From Antedon mediterranea (lineage: Eukaryota; Echinodermata; Crinoidea; Comatulida; Antedonidae), in NCBI RefSeq assembly GCF_964355755.1, contig NC_092673.1:29703001-29767000 (forward strand): a stretch of 64,000 bases of DNA. Direction: 5' to 3'. Made by a program: the position numbers and the translations under genes. The notes under the pieces are model-generated. The model searched no databases, was not told where the DNA came from, and was given only the letters and a program-made list of their open reading frames with translations. This document shows, one piece after another, positions 1 to 10,829 of this stretch (positions are counted from its first letter, which is position 1; every line of letters starts with the position of its first letter).

Positions 1-830
1 CCGAAATAGTCATGTTTACACTTTGCGAAAAAACCTCAATGTCAACAATAGTTAGTATCACCTTGTTATAGTGTATCGATATAAAGGCACCTGAGAATAT
101 CACAATTAAAACTTCTAACAACATTATCAATCTGACCTAGATAAAACTAAGGGTGCAGGGGGATAGAACAAATGATGCGTCTGGGGACATGTCCCCCGAG
201 AGACGGGGGAACTGCACCACGAGGGGACGGACTCCATCGGGGCTAATCTCTCCCATGTCATCGAGGAAGCATTTAATATCTAACCTGTTATTATAATCAC
301 CTATGATGTAATTAATTTTTGTTAATAGCGTGATTTTTTCTGTAATTTTCTGTGTTACATCCTGACCCTATAGTTGCTATTAGTCCTTCCGTTTTTCTTT
401 CTTTTTTTTTTGTATTGACCAGCTGTTAAAAAATTTACTGATCAGGTGTACAGCTGTGAACAGCCCAGATGTTCACTTGCCACTCTCAAGCTAAACATAG
501 CTTATCTAATGAGTGCAAAGGGATACGAATATATTAACTACATTAATAAGAGGAATTAAAAAGCACAGATGGTTAACGTGAAGGGGAGGAAATTATAAAG
601 GTCAAGAAGAGGTCAACTGAGAAACTATTGTAAATACTTTATAATCGAATTTATACAACATACATTACACAAATTGCACACATTAATTCCTGTGATGATT
701 GACTTATTTTTGTGGATTTTCTTCACAAATCACATGATTGTTGTTAACACAGTTTACACGCAATTTTCAGCATAATGGCAACAGGATTCATTGATTAAAA
801 GTTTGCATGGCGAAATCAAATATTGAGATA
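1..830. other. No gene recognised; probable distal CCT7 intron
   Basis: AT-rich sequence with no convincing exon on either strand. CCT7 exons stop at 2556 with only about half of the protein encoded, so this stretch is probably part of a long intron whose downstream exons lie to the left of the window. That placement is inferred from the missing C-terminal half of the protein. Confidence 0.4.
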
Positions 831-955
831 TAAAGTCTGCGGTACACTGCGTATATTAGTTCTGAAAAGAACTGTTGAGTAACTCGGGAAAATATTGTAG
901 AGTAACTCAACAGTTCTTTTCAGAACTAATATACGCGGTGTACCGCAAACTTCAA
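831..955. repeat. Foldback hairpin, arms about 47-55 bp
   Basis: Positions 839-885 are the near-perfect reverse complement of 900-946, with about two mismatches and a 14-base loop. Weaker complementarity continues outward, so each arm reaches about 55 bp. It could be a foldback MITE or a transcribed hairpin. No terminal repeat or target duplication was clear enough to assign a family. Confidence 0.75.
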
Positions 956-1499
956 TTTATGATTCACCACAGAATTGTTTTGTAAAAAGCAAAACGATTT
1001 AACAAACTTCCATGTTTCTAGTTGCAATTTGCACAGTTGCAAGGTACAGTGTCTTTTAGAAGTCGGTTGCAAAGAGCTAGTTGCAACAATGCAATTTCCT
1101 ACAGAGCTAGAAGGCCTATAGAGAATACACACAAGTAATGCGACAAGATCATTTTTGATAAATGATGATAAAGAACATCACGGTGTGTCCATGAACTTTT
1201 TTGACTCCGCTCAACCTGCCAAACTTAATTCACATCATGTACCTACAAACACACTACATTTGGACAGTATCTAAATGCTCAAAGTGTTCATTGATAAATC
1301 TTGACCCATGACCTCTAGTAATGTCATCTCCTGTCACAGTTGATTACTTCTGATATGAGATGTTTAAAAGAGAAAAAAAAAACCTATAAAAAACTTTTTA
1401 AATAACCTTTTAAAAAGTTACATTCAAAATGTTATTCAAGGAAAACAATTGGCCACCATAAACTAGCAATTCAGCATAACAGTGGTCAATTGACCGATC

Positions 1500-1662
1500 A
1501 TTCTAACACTAGGTCGAAGCGCAAGGACGTACGCGCAAGGCAAGCGAGTTGCCCAATGACTAGCCCCACTGTTCGAATAATCCATCACTTGTGATTGGTC
1601 AAATCACTTGCGTTACGTTACGTTCTTGCGTTGCATTTCCAGTGAGAACCAAGCTTTAAATA
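1500..1662. mobile_element. MITE copy ending in AACCAAGCTTTA
   Basis: GC-richer segment with a variant of the pattern found near 32500-32606 and 33695-33816: CTTGCGTTG-type repeats at both sides, a 'CCATCACTTGTGATTGGTC' core and an 'AACCAAGCTTTA' end. The ends are roughly complementary, as in a short non-autonomous DNA transposon. Boundaries are approximate. Confidence 0.5.
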
Positions 1663-2029
1663 TTACCTTAAATATCTCACTATAGTTTGAGAAATGAATA
1701 TGTATAAAGTTTAAAGATGAATACACAGATGTCATACAGTACAACCTTTTATTTTAAAAGATTAATTCATGTTTTTGTTAAATTCTTTTTCAGCTGATTT
1801 AAACACAAAAATATAGAATTAATGTTCACAATAATAAATTGAACATATTGTATATTATAAGTGTATTTTATATCTATAGTATATTCTTTTTTGAATACAA
1901 GCTGCAAATGTTTAATTACAATCTCACGAGGGCAGCAAACACATTTTACTCTGTAAATCGAGTAGTTGCCTATTATCCTGTGCAATTATAATATATTTTT
2001 GTAATGCAACATCATCCACTCAGCATTCT

Positions 2030-2340
2030 AAATCAAACTTTGTGACAAAAAAATTCTATGTGCCCATATATGGACATGATGATGTCATATCATTACCATA
2101 TTTGGACACTTTTTTTTCAAACTAGTAGTTCTAGTGGCACATCTAATATCTAGGTCACAGTCACAACAAAACTCTATATCATGAATCACCACTTTGATGA
2201 TATTAATACTGTATTGTTTTAATTGTAAGGCATGGATATAGCCACAACACCCTCTGGAACAATAGAAGAACAAACTTTCAACTACCATCACATCACATTT
2301 TTTTTTGTCAAACTAGTTTGATAGTGTAGACAGAGAGCTT
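2030..2340. mobile_element. MITE of the CTCTGTCTACACTATCAAACT family, with insertion
   Basis: Contains the family core 'TGCCCATATATGGACATG' and the right terminal repeat 'AGTTTGATAGTGTAGACAGA'. Other copies are at 3027-3135, 35113-35273 and 44981-45106, each near 110-160 bp. This copy is about twice as long because roughly 170 bp of unrelated sequence separates the core from its right end, suggesting an insertion. Confidence 0.65.
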
Positions 2341-2600
2341 ATTGTTATATTGAGTAATGTTATCTATGGGTGCATTACCTGTACTTACCTCAACATTATC
2401 TACTTCTACATTGTCTTTTATATCAAATGTTGTATTGAGTAATGATGTTGTTTTTGTAGTCTACTTACTTCAACATTATCCACTCTAACTTCAGCATTGT
2501 CCTTTTATATCAAATGTTTTATTGAGTAATGATGTTGTTTTTGTTGTCTACTTACTTCAACATTATCCACTCTAACTTCAGCATTGTCCTTTTCTGCTTT
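2341..2600 (-). repeat. Tandem copies of a CCT7 exon 3' end plus 5' splice site
   Basis: The end of the CCT7 exon at 2556-2720 and its GTAAGT donor recur in the downstream intron. The motif 'CTTACTTCAACATTATCC' (plus strand) occurs at 2551 and 2464, with a diverged form at 2394. Spacing is about 87 and 70 bp. Each copy keeps a GTAAG donor, so three potential 5' splice sites lie in series. Confidence 0.85.
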
Positions 2601-4851
2601 CAGTTCCAATTCTATATTGAGTAACGCTATCTTTGGTTTCAAGTACTTCTTTTGCTGCATCTCAAATCCTGCGTACGAGAATGTCTTTTTAAACGCTACA
2701 CCTGCCACCAATCTGGAATCCTAGCAAGAAAAATGACAACAATGGTAAAGGTAGGTCCCGTGATCATTGTCTGAACGTAGGAAAGTCTCGTATTCATTGT
2801 CTGAACGTAAGGAATTCCCGTATTCATTGTCTGAACATAGGGAGTCCCATATTCATTGTCTGAACGTAGGGAAGTCCCGTATTCATTGTCTGAACGTAGG
2901 GGAATCAGCGGCTAGGAGCTCACTTTACCAAGATTGTACATTATGTGGTAGGGTGGCCAGTTCCTTTCCACGCCGTAGTAACGACTCGGCTACCCAGCTC
3001 CTATTTATTTCAGTGCTTTGAATTCAATATGTGATGTGCCCATATATGGACATGATGATGTCATATCACTACCAAATTTGGGCACATCACTCCTTTTTTT
3101 TTTTTGTTCGTGTTGTTTGACAGTGTAGACAGAGATTTAGATTATAATTTACCTCAAGAGCTCCTCCTTTGACCTTCTTGATGCCAATCATGTCAAGAGG
3201 TAAAAGGTCATCAAGCATCAAAACGGCATCTACTACCATCTTAGAGAAGAACTCCTTTTGGCCAGATACTAATTTAGAACTGAGAGTTGTGGACGCACAC
3301 TTTGTCAAAAGGTCTCTAAGCTCCCTGTAAGAAGAAAACAATAACATCATTAGTGGGAAAGTGGGGTTGAGTTTTAAACTGCAATCACACTGCTCTTTGA
3401 AATATGACAAAAGCCACACAGGAGGGAGATAATACCACTATCCCACACATGGACTTTCTTGGCCAGTTTTTCCCAGCTCATGTGTAAGGCCGTCAAAAGC
3501 AACAAATATCCACCACCACAGTTTGATTGTCTTTAGTTCCCATGTTCAATCTTTTTAATCATACAACTAGTTGAGTTGCAAAATTAGAGATTAACTTACT
3601 GATTATCCTCTTTGTTAATCTTGACTGCAATCTCTTTAATCCTATCTACAGATAGTTGAGTTGCAAAATTAGAGATTAACTTACCGATTATCCTCTTTGT
3701 TAATCTTGACTGCAATCTCTTTAATCCTATCTATAGCTAGTTGTGTTGCTTTCCTATAAGATCTCACAATGACCTGAGGATGGACATTATCTTCTACGTA
3801 CACCTTAACCTGGTTTAGCAGCTCGGCCGCCAACATGGTCACTGTCGTCGTACCATCTCCTACCTTTTTAAAAACAATATATGTGAAATATATAGTGGAA
3901 ACTAGTAATTGTGGTTATTCTTTTAACACTGGTATTATCTTTCAAATAAAAATACATTAGACACTTCTATTCAAGGGACACGCATATTTCAGGGGACTGG
4001 GACACGTTTAAAAAAAAACGAAGGGCAACACATGTCCAACCGCTATTTAGGAGAAACTTTTATTAATTTGCGGGGTTCATACTTTGCTTGTTAATAGTGT
4101 ATAATTCACAGTTTTTAAAATATCGCACATACCTGTACCTTTCTTGCGCTGTATGCATGAGGATATTGTTTTATAATTAGTAAGTATAGTACACACGAAA
4201 ATTTAAATATGAGCTTACCTCCGCATCTTGTGACTTGGCAATATCAACAAGAGTCTTTGCTGCAGGGTGTACAATATCAAGTAGCTTCACGATTGTTGCA
4301 CCATCATTTGAAATTGTTACATTTCCTAGGGAAAAAATAGAAGAAATGTTACTTACCATCAAGCAGACACATGCATGATGGTTTTCGCAATGCAACGTCA
4401 AAAAGTTCATTATAAATATCTTACCTCCACCCTGTGCGATGAGCTTATCCATCCCCCTTGGGCCTAGGGTAGTACACACCACATCATATTATTATATTAC
4501 ATTTAATATCTTAACTCCACCCTGTGCGATGAGCTTATCCATCCCCCTTGGGCCTAGGGTAGTACGCACCACATCATATTATTATATTACATTTAATATC
4601 TTACCTCCACCCTGTGCGATGAGCTTATCCATCCCCCTTGGGCCTAGAGTAGTACACACCACATCATATTATTATATTACATGTGTTAATATCTTACCTC
4701 CACCCTGTGCGATGAGCTTATCCATCCCCCTTGGGCCTAGGGTAGTACGCACTGCATCTGCTACCACTTGACATGCTGTGATGTTACTAACAACTTGAGA
4801 TTTTCCTTGAGACGCCTCAGTCCCTTCTTTCAACAGAATTATTTGTGGTTG
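2556..4851 (-). CDS. CCT7: CCT7, T-complex protein 1 subunit eta (partial, five internal exons)
   Basis: Subunit of the cytosolic TRiC/CCT chaperonin, which folds actin, tubulin and WD-repeat proteins using ATP. Exons on the minus strand: 4698-4851, 4219-4325, 3685-3863, 3153-3324, 2556-2720. All have GT-AG borders and consistent phases (1, 2, 2, 0, 0 at the exon ends). Together they encode about 259 residues in family order: [12 protein letters not shown] near the N terminus, the nucleotide-binding [10 protein letters not shown] and NDGATI motifs, the GDGTT ATPase motif, MLDDLL, and [16 protein letters not shown] of the apical domain. The first coding residue here is Gln in phase 0, so the start codon lies in a short upstream exon I could not place. 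The C-terminal half must lie left of the window. Three of the five exons have tandem copies of their 3' ends in the following intron. Confidence 0.95.
2763..2901. repeat. Minisatellite, about 33 bp x 5
   Basis: The motif 'CATTGTCTGAACGTAGG' recurs five times at about 30-34 bp spacing with small changes. It lies in the CCT7 intron just upstream, in gene sense, of the exon at 2556-2720. It is not derived from the neighbouring exon. Confidence 0.8.
3027..3135. mobile_element. MITE of the CTCTGTCTACACTATCAAACT family
   Basis: Short copy with the 'TGCCCATATATGGACATG' core and a degenerate right terminal repeat ending AGTGTAGACAGAG. It ends 18 bp from the donor of the CCT7 exon at 3153-3324. The left terminal repeat is missing or diverged. 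Confidence 0.65.
3586..3755 (-). repeat. Two-copy tandem duplication of a CCT7 exon end and donor
   Basis: The segment from 'AGAGATTAAC' at 3671 through the end of the exon at 3685-3863 is repeated at 3586, an 85 bp period. The intronic copy encodes the same stretch ending KINKEDN and keeps a GTAAGT donor with one changed base beside it. A transcript using the distal donor would add the intervening 85 nt and shift frame. Confidence 0.85.
4411..4770 (-). repeat. Four-copy array of a CCT7 exon 3' end and donor, about 90 bp units
   Basis: The end of the exon at 4698-4851, encoding [17 protein letters not shown], and its GTAAG donor recur with donors at 4697, about 4607, 4517 and 4427. The copy near 4511-4520 reads TTAAG in place of GTAAG, so its donor is dead; the other three are intact. 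The unit also carries about 30 bp of intron. The copy fused to the rest of the exon (4698-4851) is the ancestral one. Confidence 0.9.
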
Positions 4852-4859
4852 CTGAATAA

Positions 4860-5446
4860 AGAACACAAAATCGATACTTTCAATGGAGGAATGTCTGTTT
4901 CTGCAAACTGCGATTAAATCAATACTTAATACATTACTGTATGTATCAAGAAAGAATGGTGATTACATTTGGTAGGTTGTTTTTTATCTCATAGCATGGT
5001 CATAACGTAAATCAAAATCATTTATTTTTATCGGTCAATATTTGTTAATTTACTTTGTTGTTTATTATTTATAAAAAAAATTTTATTCATCTAATCATAA
5101 TTAACTGGAAAAGAACTGAAACTTTTGCCTTTTGTTGAGAGATTACTTAATCAGAAACCCAATATCGAACATGGGCAAAATTATGCAAACAAACTTTTTC
5201 TGCACCTAGGTTAGTCTTTTATGTTTAGGCAACGGATGATACCCACTTATCTGAAGTTTCATATCTTTTTAAACTTTTCATGATTTGAATGGAAAAATAA
5301 ATGTGCAATGCCTGAAGAAAGGTGTTTTTTGGTAACAGCTTGTCATTTCACTTCTCATTAACCCCAGTCAACTCAATCATGTATAATTTAGACACAGCTT
5401 GCCAAAATCCATTCGTATTGTTTGAACGAAGCCTGTATGTACAGTA
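4860..5446. other. No feature recognised
   Basis: AT-rich sequence upstream of the first identified CCT7 exon. It probably belongs to intron 1 of CCT7. I looked for the short start-codon exon that phase 0 requires but could not choose a candidate. Confidence 0.3.
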
Positions 5447-6581
5447 CAGTAGAACCTCCATTTTACGTACGGTACGGGACCGAAAGGCGTACGTAAAACA
5501 AAGGATTCGTAAAATCAAGGTTGACCTTAAATTGACCCCAACAGCCCTCGAAATTGGGACGAAATGACCTCGGCAAAAAAATGCCGACGTAAACGAAGCC
5601 CACCTCGGCAACACGTCGGCATTTTTTTTGTTCAGCCCCCAAAGCTTTTTTTAGTATTCAATCACACACACATTAACTGTACTGTACCTAAAAATAGCTG
5701 TGTTATAATGTACAGCGCATTTGCGGCGCGGCTTGCTCTCTAAATAATAACCACGCAAACAAACCACGTGGTTTTCAATCCCCAATACAAGTTGGACTCT
5801 TCCATTCTCTCAGATCAGCCAAGTAACAATAAGTCATGTGATTTGTCATGCCTCACTAAACTCACATCATACGACGATAGAGCTGCTGAGCGTGGTTCGT
5901 TGTTGTTGTAAACGCCGGAGCGGTCTAGGCCTAGGCCTAATAATAGCTCCAACGTACAGTACAAATATTTAAAGATATATTTAATTCACTTGTAACGAAG
6001 GTAAATTTGAAAAAAACTGTAATACAGTAGGCATAAAACTATCTATTTGCTGTGTATGTGGTAGGCCTAAATCAATAAAAAGAGCCCCGGCAAATCAATG
6101 CCGTGGTAAGCTAGCAGGACCTCGGCATTTACCTCGGCATTGCCGAATGCCGAGGTAAATTTCGCGGGCTGCCCCAAATACGTAGAGATCGTAGCTATAA
6201 AGGCTACCCTGTTTGTCTACTTTACTGAACAGCATGCAGGTTGTCACTAGCTAGGCCTTGCCTAGACTATTCAGGCCAGGCTAGCAGGCCTAGCAAGATG
6301 TGAGGCCTAACTAGAAAAGTACAGTACTGTATATACAGGCTGTGAGATGTTTAAATAAAGTGTAAAATATCAATGTTCTTGTATTTTCTATCAATAAAAA
6401 CAGTCGCTGCTTAAATGCACGTGCGTAGCTTGTCTCAAACACACAGCCATAGCTTTGTTGTGCTTTGTTGTTGTTAAATTGCGCCCTCAATGTAAGAAAA
6501 TGATGACGTCATCGGTTATTTTAAGCGTATGTAAAATCAAGGGAACGTAAAATCAGGGTACGTAAAACACAGGTTCTACTG
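5447..6581. mobile_element. TA-flanked TIR element, mariner/pogo-like, non-autonomous
   Basis: Starts CAGTAGAACCT and ends AGGTTCTACTG, with a TA dinucleotide on both sides (5445-5446 and 6582-6583). The terminal repeats continue with TTTACGTAC-type matches. TA target duplication with CAGT ends is typical of the Tc1/mariner/pogo superfamily. Inside are several GC-rich 'CCTCGGCAT/ATGCCGAGG' palindromes and no transposase reading frame. Confidence 0.75.
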
Positions 6582-6648
6582 TAGGTTATAAAGCAGCTAT
6601 TCCAAATGCATTATTATCATGGTTAAACAAACTGTGGTGTATATTTTT

Positions 6649-8286
6649 CGCCGTGGTTAGGATTCCGGCACCGGAACTCAACTGCCCAGCGTTAGGGAAT
6701 CCGACACGCTATTGCGCATGCCCAGAGCGAGGTAATCGGTGACTCTATACATCAACAGCGATGGATCATTTAATAGCTGCGCCACACGGCGAACTAGCCT
6801 AGTTAGATGCCTACGAATATGGGATCCACTATAATCTAGGCTAGGGCTACCAGTTAGAAGTAACCAATGGGCCTATAGTATTTATTTTGTAATTAAAAAG
6901 TGGTTGCTTCATTCATATATAAAATTCATATCATTATGAATATATAATTACATGACTAGTTTTATGATTTTTCATAACGCATTATACTGTACATAACAAC
7001 ATGCAATCACAAGTTGATTTGTTGACGGCAGCCACCGCGTGGATGTGAAAAAACTGTTCGGGAAGTCAGGGTCGCAACGCTAAAAACAGCATTACGATTC
7101 TTAGATAGATACTGATACTTATTAATATCATTATAATTATTTTAACGCGTGGCGTAGTCGTATTTTAATTATTAATTCATGTATGGCATAGGCCAAGTTT
7201 CATCCATCGCTCTCTCGCTCGCGCAACGACTATCTAGGCTACAATAAATCCCTATAACACTCGGACTCTCCGTGGTGTGGTGGTGGTGTGGCACTATTAG
7301 TGCAAGCTATAATTCACTTCCCAGAGCTAGGGACTGGCATATATTTTTCAATTTATCTTTCTGCATTTAAATAGTGTTCAGTTTGAAAGAGTATATAATC
7401 ATAAGCATTTTAAACTTTAAATCAACAAAATTGATTGAGTATTTCGAAAGTTATGAATAAAATAAGGTGTAAAAATTTGGCACCATCGCTATCCTTTGTT
7501 TACATAGGAATCCCCACCCCGCGTTTGTGACCTTGTACACAAATAGTCACTGGGTGAAAATACTACTAAAACACATACAGTATAAATACATTTTATGAAC
7601 ATATTTTTAATTAGAAAGTTGATGGTGACAAATATATATTTGCATAGTACCACATTTTGTTTGGAAATTGTGTCAAAATCACAAAAATAAGATAGAAAGT
7701 ACTTATTTTATGTTTACCCTCTCCCCGGACTGCGCGAATGTCCCGGAGGAATACCCCCACCTCAGCCAGGCTGTGTGATGACGTCATCAGGCACTTCGCG
7801 GCCTAGAATTGCTTACTCACCTAGCATCAGGTGATTTAAAACCTTTTGTGATCCAATATAGGTGATATTTATGTAAAACCAAAGCCGTACACTGTTAAAA
7901 TATAAATATATCTAAAATATATAAGCAAAATCCCAAAATATTAGGCATATTTTCGATTTTTTCTGATTTTACTAACATTTCGAGCCCAAAATAAAAAGTC
8001 ATCGCGAAGACATGTGGGCAAAGGAATTTCAAATTTTTCATCGGAATTTTCCGAAGATCGTACAGTCATTCGTTTTTTCTGAATAGCCAATCAGAGTTCG
8101 TAAATTCATGCGCAAGTTGACCCCTTTTTAACAGGTTAAGGGTCACACTTGTCTATTCCCTAAAGATGTCTGCTGCCCTCTAGCGGTTTTGCTAGTCGCT
8201 ACCAGAGCTCTGGGCATGCGCAATAGCGCGTCGGATTCCCTAACGGTGGGCAGTTGAGTTCCGGTGCCGGAATCCTAACCACGGCG
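6649..8286. mobile_element. TIR element with 9-bp target duplication, MULE-like, non-autonomous
   Basis: Terminal inverted repeats of about 85 bp begin CGCCGTGGTTAGGATTCCGG and differ at only a few positions. The flanks are identical 9-mers TATATTTTT at 6640-6648 and 8287-8295. A 9-bp duplication with long TIRs is the pattern of Mutator-like elements; the superfamily assignment is inferred from that. No transposase frame is present. Positions 7328-8201 recur inverted at 9164-10035 in the next element. Confidence 0.8.
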
Positions 8287-8386
8287 TATATTTTTATTAG
8301 TTTTTGAAATGGCAGGCTAGGCCTATGCCTATAATAATCAACTAATCTAGGTTTAGGGCACGCTAGCCTCCTAATATTATTACAAC

Positions 8387-10101
8387 CAAAGAATATATAT
8401 CACAAGAATGAGTATTCCGCGATTTTTGCATGAGAAATTTGTAACAGAGAGCTCCAGAGAGTGATGCCCGCCCTCATAAGGGCGGATGTATACATACTAA
8501 ATAAGACTTGATTTAATAGATATTATACATGTCACATTAAATAGAATTATGATAATAGTTTTGCAATTGTAAACTATTTTATAATACATATTTATTAACA
8601 AACTAATGTACATTCACTTTTACAGACAATTATTTACTAACATGCTAATTTAGTTCACAAAAAAGGCCTAACACAGCAACACCAAAAATCAATGAATCGT
8701 TTCTCAGCACGGCCTATTCTTTACCATTGCCGTGTACTACTCTACGCCCGGTAAATTAAGTATTGTTTTTATGATATAAATTAGTATAAGATACATGTTA
8801 TTAATAGGAAAAAATGTTAAATGTCATTAACATTTATTTGTTTTACCAGAAACAAGTTAAATATAGGAATATTATTAAACTATCCTACGTGAAAACGCGT
8901 AAACACCAACACGCCCGGTCACGCTATCGTAGCGCCCGGTTGATAAAGCAAACTGTTTATACGGCAGTTTTTACTAAATAAATTGCATAAAACGAACAAT
9001 TAAATATCTAAATAGTATTTAACATGATGTTGGCATGTAGTTGATAACATTTTTTATCATGAAAATACTACCGGTGGTCCAGCCTTTGATTAGTGAAACT
9101 GTCACAAAAAGTTGTATACATCCCAGATACATCCACACTTATGGCGGCGCCCTACCACATGGATAGCGACTAGCAAAACCGCTAGAGGGCAGCAGACATC
9201 TTTAGGGAATAGACAAGTGTGACCCTTAACCTGTTAAAAGGGGGTCAACTTGCGCATGCATTTACGAACTCTGATTGGCTATTCAGAAAAAACGAATGAC
9301 TGTACGATCTTTTCCGGAAAATTCCGATGAAAAATTTGAAATTCCTTTGCCCACATGTCTTCGCGATGACATTTTATTTTGGGCTCGAAATGTTAGTAAA
9401 ATCAGAAAAAATCGAAAACATGCCTAATATTTTGGGATTTTGCTTATATATTTTAGATATATTTATATTTTAACAGTGTACGCCTTTGGTTTTACATAAA
9501 TATCACCTATATTGGATCACAAAAGGTTTTTAATTACCTGATGCTAGGTGAGTAAGCAATTCTAGGCCGCGAAGTGCCTGATGACGTCATCACACAGCCT
9601 GGCTGAGGTGGGGGTATTCCTCCGGGACATTCGCGCAGTCCGGGGAGAGGGTAAACATAAAATAAGTACTTTCTATCTTATTTTTGTGATTTTGACACAA
9701 TTTCCAAACAAAATGTGGTACTATGCAAATATATATTTGTCACCATCAACTTTCTAATTAAAAATATGTTCATAAAATGTATTTATATGTGTTTTAGTAG
9801 TATTTTCACCCAGTGACTATTTGTGTACAAGGTCACAAACGCGGGGTGGGGATTCCTATGTAAACAAAGGATAGTGATGGTGCCAAATTTTTACACCTTA
9901 TTTTATTCATAACTTTCGAAATACTCAATCAATTTTGTTGATTTAAAGTTTAAAATGCTTACGATTATATACTCTTTCAAACTGAACACTATTCAAATGC
10001 AGAAAGATAAATTGAAAAATACATGCCAGTCCCTAACATGGACAATATTACTGTTACAGGGAAAATCGCGGAATACTCATTCTTGTGATATATATTCTTT
10101 G
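8387..10101. mobile_element. Second TIR element sharing a core with its neighbour
   Basis: Terminal repeats of 40 bp start CAAAGAATATATATCACAAG (8387-8426) and end with its complement (10062-10101). Both flanks carry TTACAAC, a possible 7-bp target duplication at 8380-8386 and 10102-10108. Positions 9164-10035 are the near-identical reverse complement of 7328-8201 in the element to the left, although the two elements have unrelated ends. No coding sequence seen. Confidence 0.7.
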
Positions 10102-10108
10102 TTACAAC

Positions 10109-10829
10109 CCACCAGACAGAGCAACAGAGGGGGTCAGGCAGTGTGGGTTTTTAATAATTATTTAAAAAATTAAAAAGCACTGCAGCCTCCTTTTTTGGTT
10201 TGTCATTCCACCTGGACCAGTCAACAATAAACAATGAATTTCATATTTCTTTTTTTAATTTTTGGATTATTATTATTATTATTATTTTGAAGGGTAGTTA
10301 CGTAGCCTACTACATCTATGACTATAGGCTAGGCGGCCTAACTAGGCCATGATGACCGACAGAAGCATGGAGAGTTCAAAACTTGGGTGCCCATCCTCTT
10401 CGTCGTCCTGGACCAATAGGCGAGATATCATAGAAGATTCTAGAATCATATATTTTTTTAATTTGGTATATTCCTACAAAAATACATTTTAAAATACCCA
10501 AAAAGAACAGATTATATTATTATAGAAGTATCAATACTTTTGAGAAAGTAATAAGCTTGATTTCCATGGATTTTAAATCTTACCATCATTTTTGTAATCG
10601 GCTACGGTATCCAAGTTATTTCCAAATCAATGTGAATCAGCTAGTGCAGTGGAGAAGAGAAATACATTTATTAACGAACAGACAAACTCTTCAATAAGAA
10701 CGAAGAGGGAGACATATTCAGCATGGACGATTGAGAGTTTCGGTCTAGGCCTATAATGTACACATTAAATTGAGCCTTTTAACTGTTACTTTTTGTATTC
10801 ATAGATTAATCATAGTTTTTTTTTAAAGG
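10109..10829. other. Upstream region of MRPS26
   Basis: No open frame or repeat of note. It should hold the promoter of the MRPS26 gene that starts at 10830. I saw no convincing TATA box. An ATTATTATT run lies near 10266-10288. Confidence 0.3.

Noticed and set aside
4439-4771. 110-codon repetitive plus-strand frame
   Set aside because: Antisense of the CCT7 exon-end array; repeats of SLSIPLGPR are the complement of the MDKLIAQ segment.
5322-5614. Overlapping short frames on both strands near the mariner-like element
   Set aside because: They cross the element boundary at 5447 and match nothing; they are chance frames in the terminal repeat.
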